Shown one piece after another: positions 1 through 8,096 of a stretch of DNA of 64,000 nt. The position numbers and the translations under genes are program-made. The DNA is taken from contig CP003179.1 of assembly GCA_000237975.1 (NCBI GenBank), positions 1,054,001 to 1,118,000 of the forward strand. The letters run 5' to 3'. The DNA comes from Sulfobacillus acidophilus DSM 10332 (lineage in GTDB: Bacteria; Bacillota; Sulfobacillia; Sulfobacillales; Sulfobacillaceae). The notes under the pieces were generated by a model that ran no database searches, was not told the DNA's origin, and worked only from the letters and a program-made list of their open reading frames with translations. The first letter of the stretch is position 1, and each line of letters begins with the position of its first letter.

Positions 1-1
1 A

Positions 2-568
2 ATTGCCGACATCGGCGCTCACGCCGGACATCTGGCCATGGCCCTGGCCCGACAGGGGCATGAGGTGTATGCGACCGAAGTAACGCCCCGTGGGTACCAA
101 GTGCTGGCCGGGTCGGTTGCGGGTACCGGCGTGGTGCCTTGTTTAGGGGATGGACTGGATGCCTTAAACCAAGCGCCGGTTGACGGAATCGTCATCGCCG
201 GCATGGGTTACGGCACGATTCTTCACATTTTAGACTATGCGCCTTTGCCGTATCGCCCGTTGCCCTATATCGTCCAACCGATGCAAGGGGCATTGAGACT
301 GCGACAGGCGCTTCAAGCCCGTGGGTTCGGCTGGCGTCGGGCCAATGTGGTGGAAGATCGCCACCGTTACTACCCTCTTTGGGAAATTGTCCGAGGTCAA
401 GGCCATATGTGGGAAGGTGAGATACCGGAAGAGTTGGCCGTGTCACCCCTTTATCCGGCCTATTTACGCCAGGAGTTGGCCCGGATTCCCGACGTGCCGG
501 CTTTACCCGCCTCACAACGAAACCTCCGACAACAATTATGGGAGGCGATTTCACGCTATGACGGCTGA
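2..568 (+). CDS. trmK: tRNA (adenine(22)-N1)-methyltransferase TrmK, 5'-truncated
   Basis: SAM-dependent methylation of A22 in the D-arm of tRNA. The reading frame is open from base 2, so the start lies left of the window; 188 residues remain. The first visible residues IADIGAHAGHLA are the glycine-rich SAM-binding loop of the TrmK (COG2384) family, and GIVIAGMGYGTILHIL matches the family's post-strand-4 motif. The C-terminus is complete. The stop overlaps the start of the Nif3-like gene, and trmK followed by a Nif3-like gene is the usual Firmicutes order. Only the first few dozen residues should be missing. Confidence 0.9.
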   Translation: MADIGAHAGHLAMALARQGHEVYATEVTPRGYQVLAGSVAGTGVVPCLGDGLDALNQAPVDGIVIAGMGYGTILHILDYAPLPYRPLPYIVQPMQGALRLRQALQARGFGWRRANVVEDRHRYYPLWEIVRGQGHMWEGEIPEELAVSPLYPAYLRQELARIPDVPALPASQRNLRQQLWEAISRYDG

Positions 569-1331
569 AGAGTTGCAAGATTGGCTGGGTCCCGACCTGG
601 AGGGTCTAGGGGACGCCGTGGAGCTTGGCTCTCTTCGGTTGACGGTATTTTCCGAGGGGCCGGATACGGTGGCCGTTTGGCCGGATCAGGGGACACTCGG
701 ACTGGGCCGGTTTGGGCGGCTTCGGGCGCTCCAACGTCTTTTCTTGGGAAGCCCGTTACCGGTCCGCTATGCGATTACTCCCTATGTGAAATTGGTGACC
801 TATGTGCCCGAGGGACATCAGGACCGGGTGCGAGACCACGTGACCGCCGCGGGCGCCGGACACATTGGCGACTATTCGGATTGTACCTACATGACTAGCG
901 GTGAGGGAACGTTTCGTCCAGGCGACCACACTCGGCCTTTTATCGGACAAAAAGGTCAATTAGAACGCGTCCGGGAATGGCGGCTTGAAACCATTGTTCC
1001 CCGTTGGCGGCTCGATTATGTGTTAAATGCGTTACTTTCGGTTCATCCGTATGAAGAAGTGGCGTATGATGTGATTCCCTTAGCCAATGCGTTGCGCTTG
1101 CCTTACGGCTATCAAAAGGATGATACCTGGATCGTTCCTGAAATGGTGGCCGATGTGGTAGTATGGGCGGTACGTGCCCGACCGCGGCAAATTCGCGTCG
1201 AAAAAATTTCTTGGGTTCAACGAAAAAAGTTATATGCGGCGGGCATACGAGTCGTGATTGAAGAACCCGGGGCCATATTATGGCCGGGTGTCGAAAAACT
1301 TTGGCATGAAAAGAGGCCGCCTTGGGCATGA
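558..1331 (+). CDS. Reduced Nif3/YqfO-like protein
   Basis: The family partner of TrmK (Nif3, GTP cyclohydrolase I type 2-like), here only 257 residues against about 370. The ATG at 558 lies inside the end of trmK, implying coupled translation; a longer open frame upstream only shadows trmK. Residues about 75-175 match the PII-like insert domain of YqfO: PYVKLVTYVPEGH, then GAGHIGDYSDCTY, GEGTFRPG and HPYEEVAYDV. The flanking halves that normally carry the dinuclear metal site are shortened and their His/Asp/Glu signatures are not seen. The protein may therefore keep only the insert-domain function. Its stop overlaps the rnhA start (ATGA). Confidence 0.75.
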   Translation: MTAEELQDWLGPDLEGLGDAVELGSLRLTVFSEGPDTVAVWPDQGTLGLGRFGRLRALQRLFLGSPLPVRYAITPYVKLVTYVPEGHQDRVRDHVTAAGAGHIGDYSDCTYMTSGEGTFRPGDHTRPFIGQKGQLERVREWRLETIVPRWRLDYVLNALLSVHPYEEVAYDVIPLANALRLPYGYQKDDTWIVPEMVADVVVWAVRARPRQIRVEKISWVQRKKLYAAGIRVVIEEPGAILWPGVEKLWHEKRPPWA

Positions 1332-1783
1332 CGTATCATGTATATACGGACGGAGCCTGTCGCAATAACCAGGCGCCCGGCGGACAACCGGGCGGGTGGG
1401 CCTGCGTTTTTGTTGATGGACCGGAATATTCCGGGTTTGATCCCCGGACCACCAATAATCGCATGGAACTGACGGCCGTTATCGAGGCGCTCAAACATAC
1501 CGAAAAAGGTGCCGAGGTGGTCGTGCACAGCGATTCGGCATATGTGATTAACGCGTTTTTGCAAAATTGGTTTCAAGGCTGGGAGCGTCGGGGCTGGAAA
1601 AATGCCAAGGGTGATCCGGTCGAAAATCAAGATTTATGGAAAACGCTCCGGCAATTGGTTGAGGAGCGCCGGGTGACATGGATTAAAGTCAAGGGCCATG
1701 CCGGCGATCGTTTTAATGAACGGGCGGATCAACTGGCGGTAGAGGCCATTCGGCAAGGATTAGGCGGGAAAGATACCCATTGA
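1328..1783 (+). CDS. rnhA: Ribonuclease HI
   Basis: Cleaves the RNA strand of RNA-DNA hybrids. The 151-residue length is typical of type 1 RNase H. The acidic catalytic set is visible: Asp in YTDGACRNN near the N-terminus, Glu in RMELTAVIEAL, Asp in VHSDSAYV, and the C-terminal Asp in NERADQLA, with the conserved His in KVKGHAGD. The ATG at 1328 overlaps the upstream TGA; an in-frame TTG two codons earlier is possible but has no better ribosome site. It ends the trmK / Nif3-like / rnhA cluster. Confidence 0.93.
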   Translation: MTYHVYTDGACRNNQAPGGQPGGWACVFVDGPEYSGFDPRTTNNRMELTAVIEALKHTEKGAEVVVHSDSAYVINAFLQNWFQGWERRGWKNAKGDPVENQDLWKTLRQLVEERRVTWIKVKGHAGDRFNERADQLAVEAIRQGLGGKDTH

Positions 1784-1807
1784 CCGTGGATTATTCCGTG
1801 TTATAAT
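1780..1807 (+). promoter_or_regulatory. Promoter of RNase P RNA
   Basis: TTGACC at 1780-1785 and TATAAT at 1802-1807 are separated by 16 bp and lie just upstream of the RNase P RNA 5' end. The -35 element overlaps the rnhA stop region. Confidence 0.75.
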
Positions 1808-1813
1808 GAGCGT

Positions 1814-2172
1814 CTGGGATCGAGTGAGCACGACGATCGCGGGCAACAGTCCGAAAGGCGTTGTCTGAGGAAAGTCCGAGCTGCATAGAGCAGGGTGCTG
1901 GATAACGTCCAGTGGGGGCGACCCTAAGGAAAGTGCCACAGAAAACAAACCGCCTCGCTGAGCGAGGTAAGGATGAAACGGTGCGGTAAGAGCGCACCAG
2001 AGGTCAGGTGACTGGCCTGCTTGGTAAACCCCACCCGCAGCAAGACCGAATAGGGGAAGGATGAGGTTGCTCGCTGACTTCCCGGGTAGGTCGCTTGAGG
2101 TGTCAGGTAACTGGCATCCTAGATAAATGATCGTCCTCGACAGAACTCGGCTTATGGCTGACTCGATCTTGA
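1814..2172 (+). ncRNA. rnpB: RNase P RNA (type A)
   Basis: Catalytic RNA that removes tRNA 5' leaders. The diagnostic conserved blocks are present: GAGGAAAGTCCGAGC near the 5' end, the ACAGAA core and the 3' block ACAGAACTCGGCTTA. The outer helix P1 pairs GATCGAGT (1818-1825) with ACTCGATC (2161-2168). Length about 355 nt fits type A. A strong promoter precedes it and an intrinsic terminator follows. Confidence 0.95.
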
Positions 2173-2181
2173 GGGGACGCT

Positions 2182-2214
2182 GGCTTCTGTAAAAAGACAG
2201 AAGCCGGCTTTTTG
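2182..2214 (+). terminator. Intrinsic terminator after rnpB
   Basis: GGCTTCTGT and ACAGAAGCC form a 9-bp stem with a short A-rich loop, followed by GGC and a T-run. Confidence 0.85.
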
Positions 2215-2329
2215 ATTGATGGGTCACGGGGATTCTCGGGGCAACCAGGATCACGGGACCGATCGGGTATCATGAAAAGACTGATTTGCTAGACGACAAT
2301 CCTTTTCACTCATTTTAAGGAGCGCAGTG

Positions 2330-3199
2330 ATGAATTTATCCGCCACACTGGATGATCTCTACCAGCGCCATTTAACCTCGACGACACGTGCCCAATGGGA
2401 CTATCATGATCTATTGCCTTGGGAACGGGGACGAAATTTTCAGACGGAAGCCTGGGCTTTAGGTCAAGGAAGTTTGACTCCGGCGCTGACGATAGCGGTG
2501 GAAACCGCTCTTTTAACGGAAATTAACCTTCCTTGGTTCACGGCCGGCCTCAAAGAAATGTTTGCCTCCGGGCCCCTGGCGTTAAAGGCCTTTATTAAAA
2601 CATGGACGGCGGAAGAAGATCAGCATTCGCGGATTCTGGATGTGTACCTGTCCTTGAGCCGTAATGGCGATCCCGTGCGGCGAGCCCAATTGCGTAAGCA
2701 CGTGTTAACCGAAGGCTATGAAATTGAAGGACAAAGCGGATTTGCGGTCATGGTCTATACGACGCTGCAAGAATTGGCCACCCGAGTTTTCTACCAAAAT
2801 TTAGCGAACGCCGTGAATGACTTGGATCGAGCGCTCTCTCGTATTCTCCGCGCGATGGCTAAAGATGAAACCTTACACTTTGCTTTTTACCGCGATGCGG
2901 TGAAAGCCTATTTGGATGATGATCCGGGTCGGCTGGAGACCGTGTGTGAAATCATTCCGCGGTTTCGGATGCCGGGGGCGACGATGCCCGATTTTGCCGC
3001 TCGGATGCGCCTTATCGCCGAAAATGGCGGTTATGGAGCCGAAGAATATTTGACGGAGGTTTTGGATCCGCTGTTACGGGCTTGGGATGTCTGGGACCGG
3101 GACGTCCCCGCCCGGGTTGGGGATTCCCGACGCGCACTGGAAATCTATCGCACCCGCCTTGACCGAATCGTTAGACGGCGTCAGGGAAAAGAAGCGTAG
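2330..3199 (+). CDS. Acyl-ACP desaturase family diiron protein
   Basis: A soluble ferritin-like diiron desaturase that would introduce a double bond into an acyl chain carried on ACP. Two carboxylate/His motifs typical of the family are visible: EEDQH near residue 102 and KDETLHF near residue 185, with further helix glutamates in YEIEGQ and LQELATRVFYQ. The 289-residue length is slightly short of plant stearoyl-ACP desaturases and close to actinobacterial relatives. AAGGAG at 2317-2322 is spaced 7 nt from the ATG at 2330, which is preferred over the GTG at 2327. It is a single-gene unit. Substrate and bond position cannot be told from sequence. Confidence 0.82.
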   Translation: MNLSATLDDLYQRHLTSTTRAQWDYHDLLPWERGRNFQTEAWALGQGSLTPALTIAVETALLTEINLPWFTAGLKEMFASGPLALKAFIKTWTAEEDQHSRILDVYLSLSRNGDPVRRAQLRKHVLTEGYEIEGQSGFAVMVYTTLQELATRVFYQNLANAVNDLDRALSRILRAMAKDETLHFAFYRDAVKAYLDDDPGRLETVCEIIPRFRMPGATMPDFAARMRLIAENGGYGAEEYLTEVLDPLLRAWDVWDRDVPARVGDSRRALEIYRTRLDRIVRRRQGKEA

Positions 3200-3243
3200 A
3201 AATTAGAAAGGATTTGAAATCTCTACTCGGGCACGTTCTCTGG

Positions 3244-4488
3244 CTACATGTCATCCAAAAGAAGACGGATGAAGTCTCGTCCCGTGTTGATAATGGTGCC
3301 CGCCTCCACGGTCCTGAGATGGGCATTGGCCAACGTTTCCAGCTCAAGCCGGGAACACTGGGCCATGGGCATATCCGGTCCACCGCCACGCAATAGTTGT
3401 GAGTATTGCGTGGATACGGTCAATAACGTCGCCATATAATTCTGCAGGTCGGCCCTTTCTGGTGGATCATCGTGGGCGAAGGCGTCGGCTAACCGTTGCT
3501 TAATGGTGGCCAGATCGGACTTACGTCGGCGGTAAAAATATCGGGGAGACGACAGGAGGGGATGGTCGCTGTGTAAGAGGGTGGGATCGGCAAAGGCGTT
3601 TATGAGATCCTGCTCCAACGACTCCCACCAGGTGATTTGCCGGGCAACGAGATCACGCCGACCGCCGGGAAAGACAGGCATCGTTCCCTCAATCCATTCA
3701 AATAACGGCAGTTCCATGACGAGAGACAGGCAGGAAGCATCGACATAATCGAAACTGGCGCCGCCGTTGTCATAATCGACGGGCGAGTCTTGTTGATCAA
3801 GACGACGGAGATGATCAATTTCCAAGTGCGCGTACGGAAGTCCGAAAACTCCTTCGGCCAAAGTTTCCACGTAGGGTATCGGGCAATTTCTTAGGGGGTT
3901 TAGGCCGTGCGTATGGAACACTTCACGAATTTTTGAAGCCAGCCGAGCACCGTGGGGAGACACCAATGCATACGCCCCTGGGAACACGCCGTTATGTAAC
4001 GATACCAACAACTCCGGACGCGCCAGGTCAATTAATCGCCGCACGGCCTCGGTTTCGGGCAACGGGTGATCGAAACGAATGTCTTGGTAATGCAACGGAA
4101 AGGTCCATTCGACTTGTTGCGAGGGAGCCGGGCGATACCAATGGTCAATCATTCGTTCGATAGAAATCGTATGAGACCACCAGGATTGATTGATCCGGGC
4201 GCCATCAACATCCCAGACCGGCACCAGATACCAATCGGCCTGGTTTTTGGGTGACTGCCGAATGGCGGCCTCTTGAACGATGGCTTCCATAATGAGTTCC
4301 CCAAGAGGTTCGTTTGGATGAGGAAAACCCAGAAATACCGCCTGACGGGGCATGTGAGCCATTTTAAGTCCCTCGATGATCTGTCCGGTTCGGGAGGTCC
4401 CCAGAAGGAGCACATCCGCCTCAATTCCTAAATCTCGGATGAGGTCGTGGAGGCGTGTAATAAAATCGTCTATCGCGAGAAGCTTCAA
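3244..4488 (-). CDS. M14-family zinc carboxypeptidase-like protein
   Basis: Probable metallocarboxypeptidase or amidohydrolase of the M14 fold. The zinc-ligand motif HPNEPLGE (HxxE) is near residue 60, the distal His appears in LVSLHNG near residue 170, and a candidate catalytic Glu lies in the SLVMELPLFEW region. No signal peptide is seen, so it is probably cytoplasmic. Start choice: the GTG at 4500 sits directly on GGAGG, whereas the TTG at 4488 lies about 7 nt after an extended GGAGGTGA site, so I prefer the TTG (414 residues). A small membrane-protein ORF lies 56 bp upstream on the same strand. Substrate unknown. Confidence 0.72.
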   Translation of the reverse strand: MKLLAIDDFITRLHDLIRDLGIEADVLLLGTSRTGQIIEGLKMAHMPRQAVFLGFPHPNEPLGELIMEAIVQEAAIRQSPKNQADWYLVPVWDVDGARINQSWWSHTISIERMIDHWYRPAPSQQVEWTFPLHYQDIRFDHPLPETEAVRRLIDLARPELLVSLHNGVFPGAYALVSPHGARLASKIREVFHTHGLNPLRNCPIPYVETLAEGVFGLPYAHLEIDHLRRLDQQDSPVDYDNGGASFDYVDASCLSLVMELPLFEWIEGTMPVFPGGRRDLVARQITWWESLEQDLINAFADPTLLHSDHPLLSSPRYFYRRRKSDLATIKQRLADAFAHDDPPERADLQNYMATLLTVSTQYSQLLRGGGPDMPMAQCSRLELETLANAHLRTVEAGTIINTGRDFIRLLLDDM

Positions 4489-4556
4489 CGAAGATCTCAC
4501 CTCCAGGAATTGTCGGCAGGCTACCTGTCTTTGGACTCGCCAAAGGCATGATTAGG

Positions 4557-4784
4557 CTACGATTTATTCAGGAGAAAGCGCAGGGCGAAGGCGGCAAAAA
4601 TGAGCACGATACCGATATTAGCCATTAACCGTTCCCAGGTATGGTGCCTAAAGAGAACAGGACGTCGACCCCGATGATCGAGATAACCAACAAGGAAACG
4701 TAGAGTCCGATCGAGAAATTCTTCGACACGACGCCCACCTTTTCCTGATTCCGGCATCACCCGCATTATAACCCGAAAAGGCAC
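4557..4784 (-). CDS. Small putative membrane protein
   Basis: Not recognised. Up to 75 residues, basic in the first two thirds and ending in one hydrophobic helix (MANIGIVLIFAAFALRFLL). Several starts are possible (GTG 4784, ATG 4766, ATG 4757) and none has a convincing ribosome site. It lies between the M14-like peptidase and a divergent MerR regulator and could be the first gene of the peptidase transcript. Support is only the open frame and the membrane helix. Confidence 0.35.
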   Translation of the reverse strand: MPFRVIMRVMPESGKGGRRVEEFLDRTLRFLVGYLDHRGRRPVLFRHHTWERLMANIGIVLIFAAFALRFLLNKS

Positions 4785-4859
4785 GACAATGTGGCAGACG
4801 AGGCAATGGCGATCGATTTAACCCGTCCATCAATGAACAAACCTGTGACCGCAATAATA

Positions 4860-4891
4860 CCGTTTACGTAAACGGAAATATACTGTATATT
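4860..4891 (+). promoter_or_regulatory. Promoter with palindromic operator for merR-acd operon
   Basis: TTTACG (4863-4868) and TATATT (4886-4891) are separated by 17 bp. The -35 box is embedded in a perfect 16-bp palindrome, CCGTTTACGTAAACGG (4860-4875). A palindrome at the promoter of a gene encoding a MerR protein is the expected autoregulatory operator. The core resembles the TTTACGTAAA-type sites described for LiuR-like MerR regulators (recalled similarity, not computed). Confidence 0.7.
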
Positions 4892-4917
4892 CAAAGTACA
4901 ATGGGGGGTGAGGGGCG

Positions 4918-5334
4918 ATGAAAGCGGTCAATGCCCGTCGGCGTTCCAAACGGTATACCATCAACGAGTTAAGCGAGATCTTTGACGTGACACCAAGAAC
5001 CCTCCGTCATTACGAAGACTTGGGGCTTTTGGCTCCCGAACGCCGGGGCAATCAACGATTATATCGTGAACGTGACCGGGTCCGTGTGCAATTGATTCTG
5101 CGTGGCCGCCGTTTAGGTTTTGGATTAAAGGAAATTCAGGAGATGTTGGATCTCTACGATGCCGATCCCACCGAAATCACCCAGCTGCAGGACGTCATCA
5201 AGCGCGGGGATGCGAAACTTGCGGCAATTCAAGCCCAAATGGAGGAACTGGCCACTATCCGAGCCGAGCTTTTGGAGCTCCGGGCCAAAATGCAACAGCG
5301 TTTAGACGATATATTGCAACGGAAGGACGATTAG
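4918..5334 (+). CDS. MerR-family transcriptional regulator (LiuR-like)
   Basis: The N-terminal winged helix-turn-helix is clear (YTINELSEIFDVTPRTLRHYEDLGLL, with the second-helix signature RRGNQRLYRERDRVRVQLILRGRRLGF). It is followed by a long coiled-coil dimerisation helix through residue 138. The absence of C-terminal cysteines argues against metal sensing. The LILRGRRLGFGLKEIQEMLDLYD segment resembles regulators of branched-chain amino acid and acyl-CoA catabolism (LiuR group). That fits the acyl-CoA dehydrogenase that starts 2 nt after its stop. The perfect palindrome over the promoter is the likely binding site; the effector is probably an acyl-CoA (inference). Confidence 0.85.
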   Translation: MKAVNARRRSKRYTINELSEIFDVTPRTLRHYEDLGLLAPERRGNQRLYRERDRVRVQLILRGRRLGFGLKEIQEMLDLYDADPTEITQLQDVIKRGDAKLAAIQAQMEELATIRAELLELRAKMQQRLDDILQRKDD

Positions 5335-5336
5335 CG

Positions 5337-6947
5337 GTGGACCATATTTCTTATGCGTACGGCACGAATCATTTTGATCAAGACCAAGAACTAAAAGCGG
5401 TATTACGCCATTTTTGGGCGGACCATAATGTCCATTGGTCGACGCTTTCCCAATTCGGCCAATGGGCAGGCCAAGAGATTTACGAGGCGGTATACCATAT
5501 TGATCATGAGGCGCCTCCCGTCCTGATTGCACATGACCTGGATGGTCAACGCATTGACCGGGTGCGATTGAGCCCGGCGGAAAAACGGATTCTGACGGAA
5601 ACGGCCTGGATTATGGCCTCTCCGTATCAGGGTCAGGGATGGCCTTACCATTATGCTTTACTCTACCTTGTCGGGGATCCGGGAATCGGGTGCATTTTGA
5701 CGATTACCGGCCAAACGGTCTATGCGCTTAATAAATACGCCCAAGGGATCCCAGACCAGGCGCGAATTCAATCGGACCTGTTGTCCGGGAAGGCTTGGGG
5801 GGCGACTTGGATGACCGAGTCGCAAGGCGGAAGTGATCTGGGAGCCAACCAGACGGTTGCCGAACCTCGGGGAGACGTGTGGCTTTTGACCGGCGACAAA
5901 TATTTTGCCAGTGGGGCCGGATTAAACGATTATGCCATTACCACTGCCCGCCCGCAAGGCTTCCCGGCCGGTCCGAAAGGATTGGCCCTCTTTTTATTGC
6001 CGCGCCTTAACCCGAAAGGGACGTTAAATTATCATGTCAGACGCCTCAAAGATAAAAGTGCGACGCGCGCGGTACCTTCCGGGGAAGTCGAGCTGAACGG
6101 CAGCGAGGCTTATCTTATCGGGAATGCCGCCGAAGGAATTTATTACACCTTGGAAAATCTGACGGTATCACGACTGGCCAACGCGGTGGCGGCCATGGCC
6201 ACGGGGAAAAAAGCGCACCTCGAGGTGTTGGGACGGGTGGCCCGGCGAACGAGCTTCGGTCGCTTATTGCGCGACCATCCGCTGATTCGTCGCGACCTAA
6301 CCGACTTGGCGGTGCGATCGGCCGCCGGGCTCGCCTTAACGTTTTATGGGATCGAAAAATTCGATGCCTCTTGGCGGGATCGACCGCCGTATACGGACCG
6401 GTATCATCTCACCCGATTCATCACGCATTTGGCCAAAAATCGGACGGCGGACCATGCGGCGGCGATGACTCAGATGGGCATGGAACTTTTTGGGGGACTG
6501 GGGTTTTTAGAAGAATATGCCGTGGCCCGTTGGCATCGAGAAGCCCTGATTACCCCGATTTGGGAAGGCCCCAGTAACATTCAAGCGTTGGACTTTTTGG
6601 AGACGATCCAACGGCACAAGGTGCAGGACTCCTTTTTGGATGACTTGGGAACGCGCTTAGAACGGGCGGGGACGTCGGTCGCCACACAGGCGATGGCCGT
6701 GTTAGAAGAGCGGCTTAGTCGGCTGGCGTCGCTGAACGGACGGGAAGCCCAGTGGTATGCCAAAGATGGCCTGACCGTGATCGCCGATGCCGCTCAAGTC
6801 GCCCTATTGTATAGCATGGCGCAAGACCAAGGGGAGCGCTATGCCAAATTAGCGGAACTTTATGCCGCCCGTTTTTTGGATCATCAGGAATATCCGGCGT
6901 GGGTTGACACCGATCAGGACGTTTGGGGGGGAGAACGTCATGCGTAA
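5337..6947 (+). CDS. Acyl-CoA dehydrogenase, AidB-like
   Basis: Flavoprotein that would oxidise an acyl-CoA at the alpha-beta position. At 536 residues it is longer than standard acyl-CoA dehydrogenases and matches the AidB-like group. Family landmarks are GATWMTESQGGSDLGANQT (FAD/substrate loop), LTGDKYFASGA, the helical RTSFGRLLRDHPLIRRDL segment, and the C-terminal GGLGFLEEYAVARWHREALITPIWEGPSNIQ split across two motifs. The GTG start at 5337 lies 2 nt after the merR stop. It overlaps the remnant of an acyl-CoA ligase, so the operon once encoded activation plus oxidation of an acid. A DNA-alkylation role cannot be excluded, but the context favours catabolism. Confidence 0.85.
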   Translation: MDHISYAYGTNHFDQDQELKAVLRHFWADHNVHWSTLSQFGQWAGQEIYEAVYHIDHEAPPVLIAHDLDGQRIDRVRLSPAEKRILTETAWIMASPYQGQGWPYHYALLYLVGDPGIGCILTITGQTVYALNKYAQGIPDQARIQSDLLSGKAWGATWMTESQGGSDLGANQTVAEPRGDVWLLTGDKYFASGAGLNDYAITTARPQGFPAGPKGLALFLLPRLNPKGTLNYHVRRLKDKSATRAVPSGEVELNGSEAYLIGNAAEGIYYTLENLTVSRLANAVAAMATGKKAHLEVLGRVARRTSFGRLLRDHPLIRRDLTDLAVRSAAGLALTFYGIEKFDASWRDRPPYTDRYHLTRFITHLAKNRTADHAAAMTQMGMELFGGLGFLEEYAVARWHREALITPIWEGPSNIQALDFLETIQRHKVQDSFLDDLGTRLERAGTSVATQAMAVLEERLSRLASLNGREAQWYAKDGLTVIADAAQVALLYSMAQDQGERYAKLAELYAARFLDHQEYPAWVDTDQDVWGGERHA

Positions 6948-7093
6948 GGGCATCATTCCGGAGGTCTTAGCCGATGCGGCTTATCAACATGGATCAGTCC
7001 CGGTGGTCAGTGGGAGCCAAATCTTGACCTAGCCCCAGATTTATCGAGACCATGCCGATGACCAGTGCCGGAAAAATTAATAAAGTGCTGTGA
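6940..7093 (+). pseudogene. Internally deleted AMP-dependent acyl-CoA ligase
   Basis: An ATG at 6940 overlaps the dehydrogenase stop and opens a 30-codon frame reading like the N-terminus of an acyl-CoA/AMP ligase (VLADAAYQHG ... SGSQILT, where the family has LTYRxL), ended by TAG at 7030-7032. Immediately after, in the next frame, bases 7040-7093 encode FIETMPMTSAGKINKVL and a stop. This is the universal ligase C-terminus (PxTxxGKIxK with the catalytic Lys). The roughly 450 residues between are gone. The gene is therefore a head-plus-tail remnant created by one large deletion. Confidence 0.8.
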
Positions 7094-7172
7094 CGAAAAT
7101 TAGCGACGTTCGAATTCCGGAAGGGATGGCGAGGGAGGATGTTGCCCCCTCTCTCGCCTAGAGTCTTTCGCA

Positions 7173-7514
7173 TTAAAACGTCAGCACCGTATAACCTTCT
7201 TGAATGCGTTGTGCCACTTCCACCCCGCCACGCACGATGTTCGCTTCAAACATTTGATCCCGCTTGAGTCCCAAGTTTTCTAGGGACATTTCACATACGG
7301 CTAAGGTGATGCCCGCTTCTTTCATTTGCTCCAACATTTGGCCAAATTGCGGCGAGTTCTTCTGGTTTGACCGAAAGACCTCAACGCCGGGTCCCAATGC
7401 TAAAAATTCCACGGGTTGCCCGCTGGTTTTGCGGATCATTAAAGTCATTTGCATAATCGCGTTCGCACGCACAAATGCTTCCTTCCCAGTCGTTAAGACC
7501 ACTAAGATGCTCAT
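7173..7514 (-). CDS. DsrE/DsrF-like family protein
   Basis: Small 113-residue alpha/beta protein of the DsrE-like fold. The N-terminus SILVVLTTGKEAF followed by a long helix and the EVFRSNQK ... LAVCEMSLENLGL ... IVRGGVEVAQRIQEGYTVLTF pattern matches this family. The single Cys in AVCEMSL sits at the position used for persulfide chemistry in some members. Sulfur transfer would suit a sulfur-oxidising acidophile (inference). GAGGAGG precedes the ATG. It is a lone gene facing away from the dehydrogenase operon. Confidence 0.75.
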   Translation of the reverse strand: MSILVVLTTGKEAFVRANAIMQMTLMIRKTSGQPVEFLALGPGVEVFRSNQKNSPQFGQMLEQMKEAGITLAVCEMSLENLGLKRDQMFEANIVRGGVEVAQRIQEGYTVLTF

Positions 7515-8063
7515 TGTGGGGCCCTCCTCTATTTTGCTTGAGCTTGCTTTTCTGTGCGTAAAGGTTATGCTATCCCCCGGTTAAAATCAAATAGGCAGGG
7601 AGGGGACGGAGATTCGTTGTTATGATGACCTACCCGCAATTCTTTAATGTTGTTAACTCGGCGGCCAAAAGCTGCCGCCTCACAGCATCCGTAGAAGGGC
7701 GCGGCTATTGCCTCTTCCGAGTGGTCAAGCAGGGCCGTCCGAAAGTCCTGGCCAGTCTCTAGAAAAATTCGGAGTCGCACGAAAGCCGGGTCGCGACGGC
7801 TCGTGCACCTTCATTGAGCACGATACTGCGCCAGCCAAATAAGTCGAACAAAGGACGCCTAAAGGGCTGCATCATGCTCCGGTCAAATGGTCGTGTTTTG
7901 GATACCGTCCCGAAGCGAGTGTGTGATGACCGGCATTCGTGAGACGGGGTACCGGGCAACGCAAGGAGTCCCCAGACCGGCCCGGGGGATGTTAGCCTGA
8001 GGACCTTTTAATTGCCTTTGGTCGGACTTGACGATAAATGGAGAGCCCGAGATATCGTGCGGG
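7515..8063. other. 550-bp interval with no confident gene
   Basis: No recognisable gene or RNA. The best small open frame is 7622-7762 on the + strand (46 codons, MMTYPQFFNVVNSAAKSCRL...), with only a distant ribosome site (GGGAGG, over 12 nt upstream) and no family match that I can see. Overlapping open frames on the minus strand (7759-7959, 7883-8287) lack ribosome sites. The interval may hold decayed sequence. Confidence 0.4.
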
Positions 8064-8095
8064 CAAAAGCCCCAACGGCTTGACGCCATTGGGGC
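8064..8095 (-). terminator. Intrinsic terminator after murI
   Basis: On the minus strand GCCCCAA (8095-8089) pairs with TTGGGGC (8075-8069), followed by TTTT (8068-8065). It begins 2 nt after the murI stop. Confidence 0.8.
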
Positions 8096-8096
8096 A

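Noticed and set aside
321-557. Open frame extending the Nif3-like protein upstream over trmK by 79 codons
   Set aside because: It overlaps a clearly coding trmK frame and has no ribosome site; the coupled ATG at 558 explains the start.
7622-7762. 46-codon + strand frame between dsrE-like gene and murI
   Set aside because: Only a distant ribosome site and no recognisable family; kept as a note rather than a gene.
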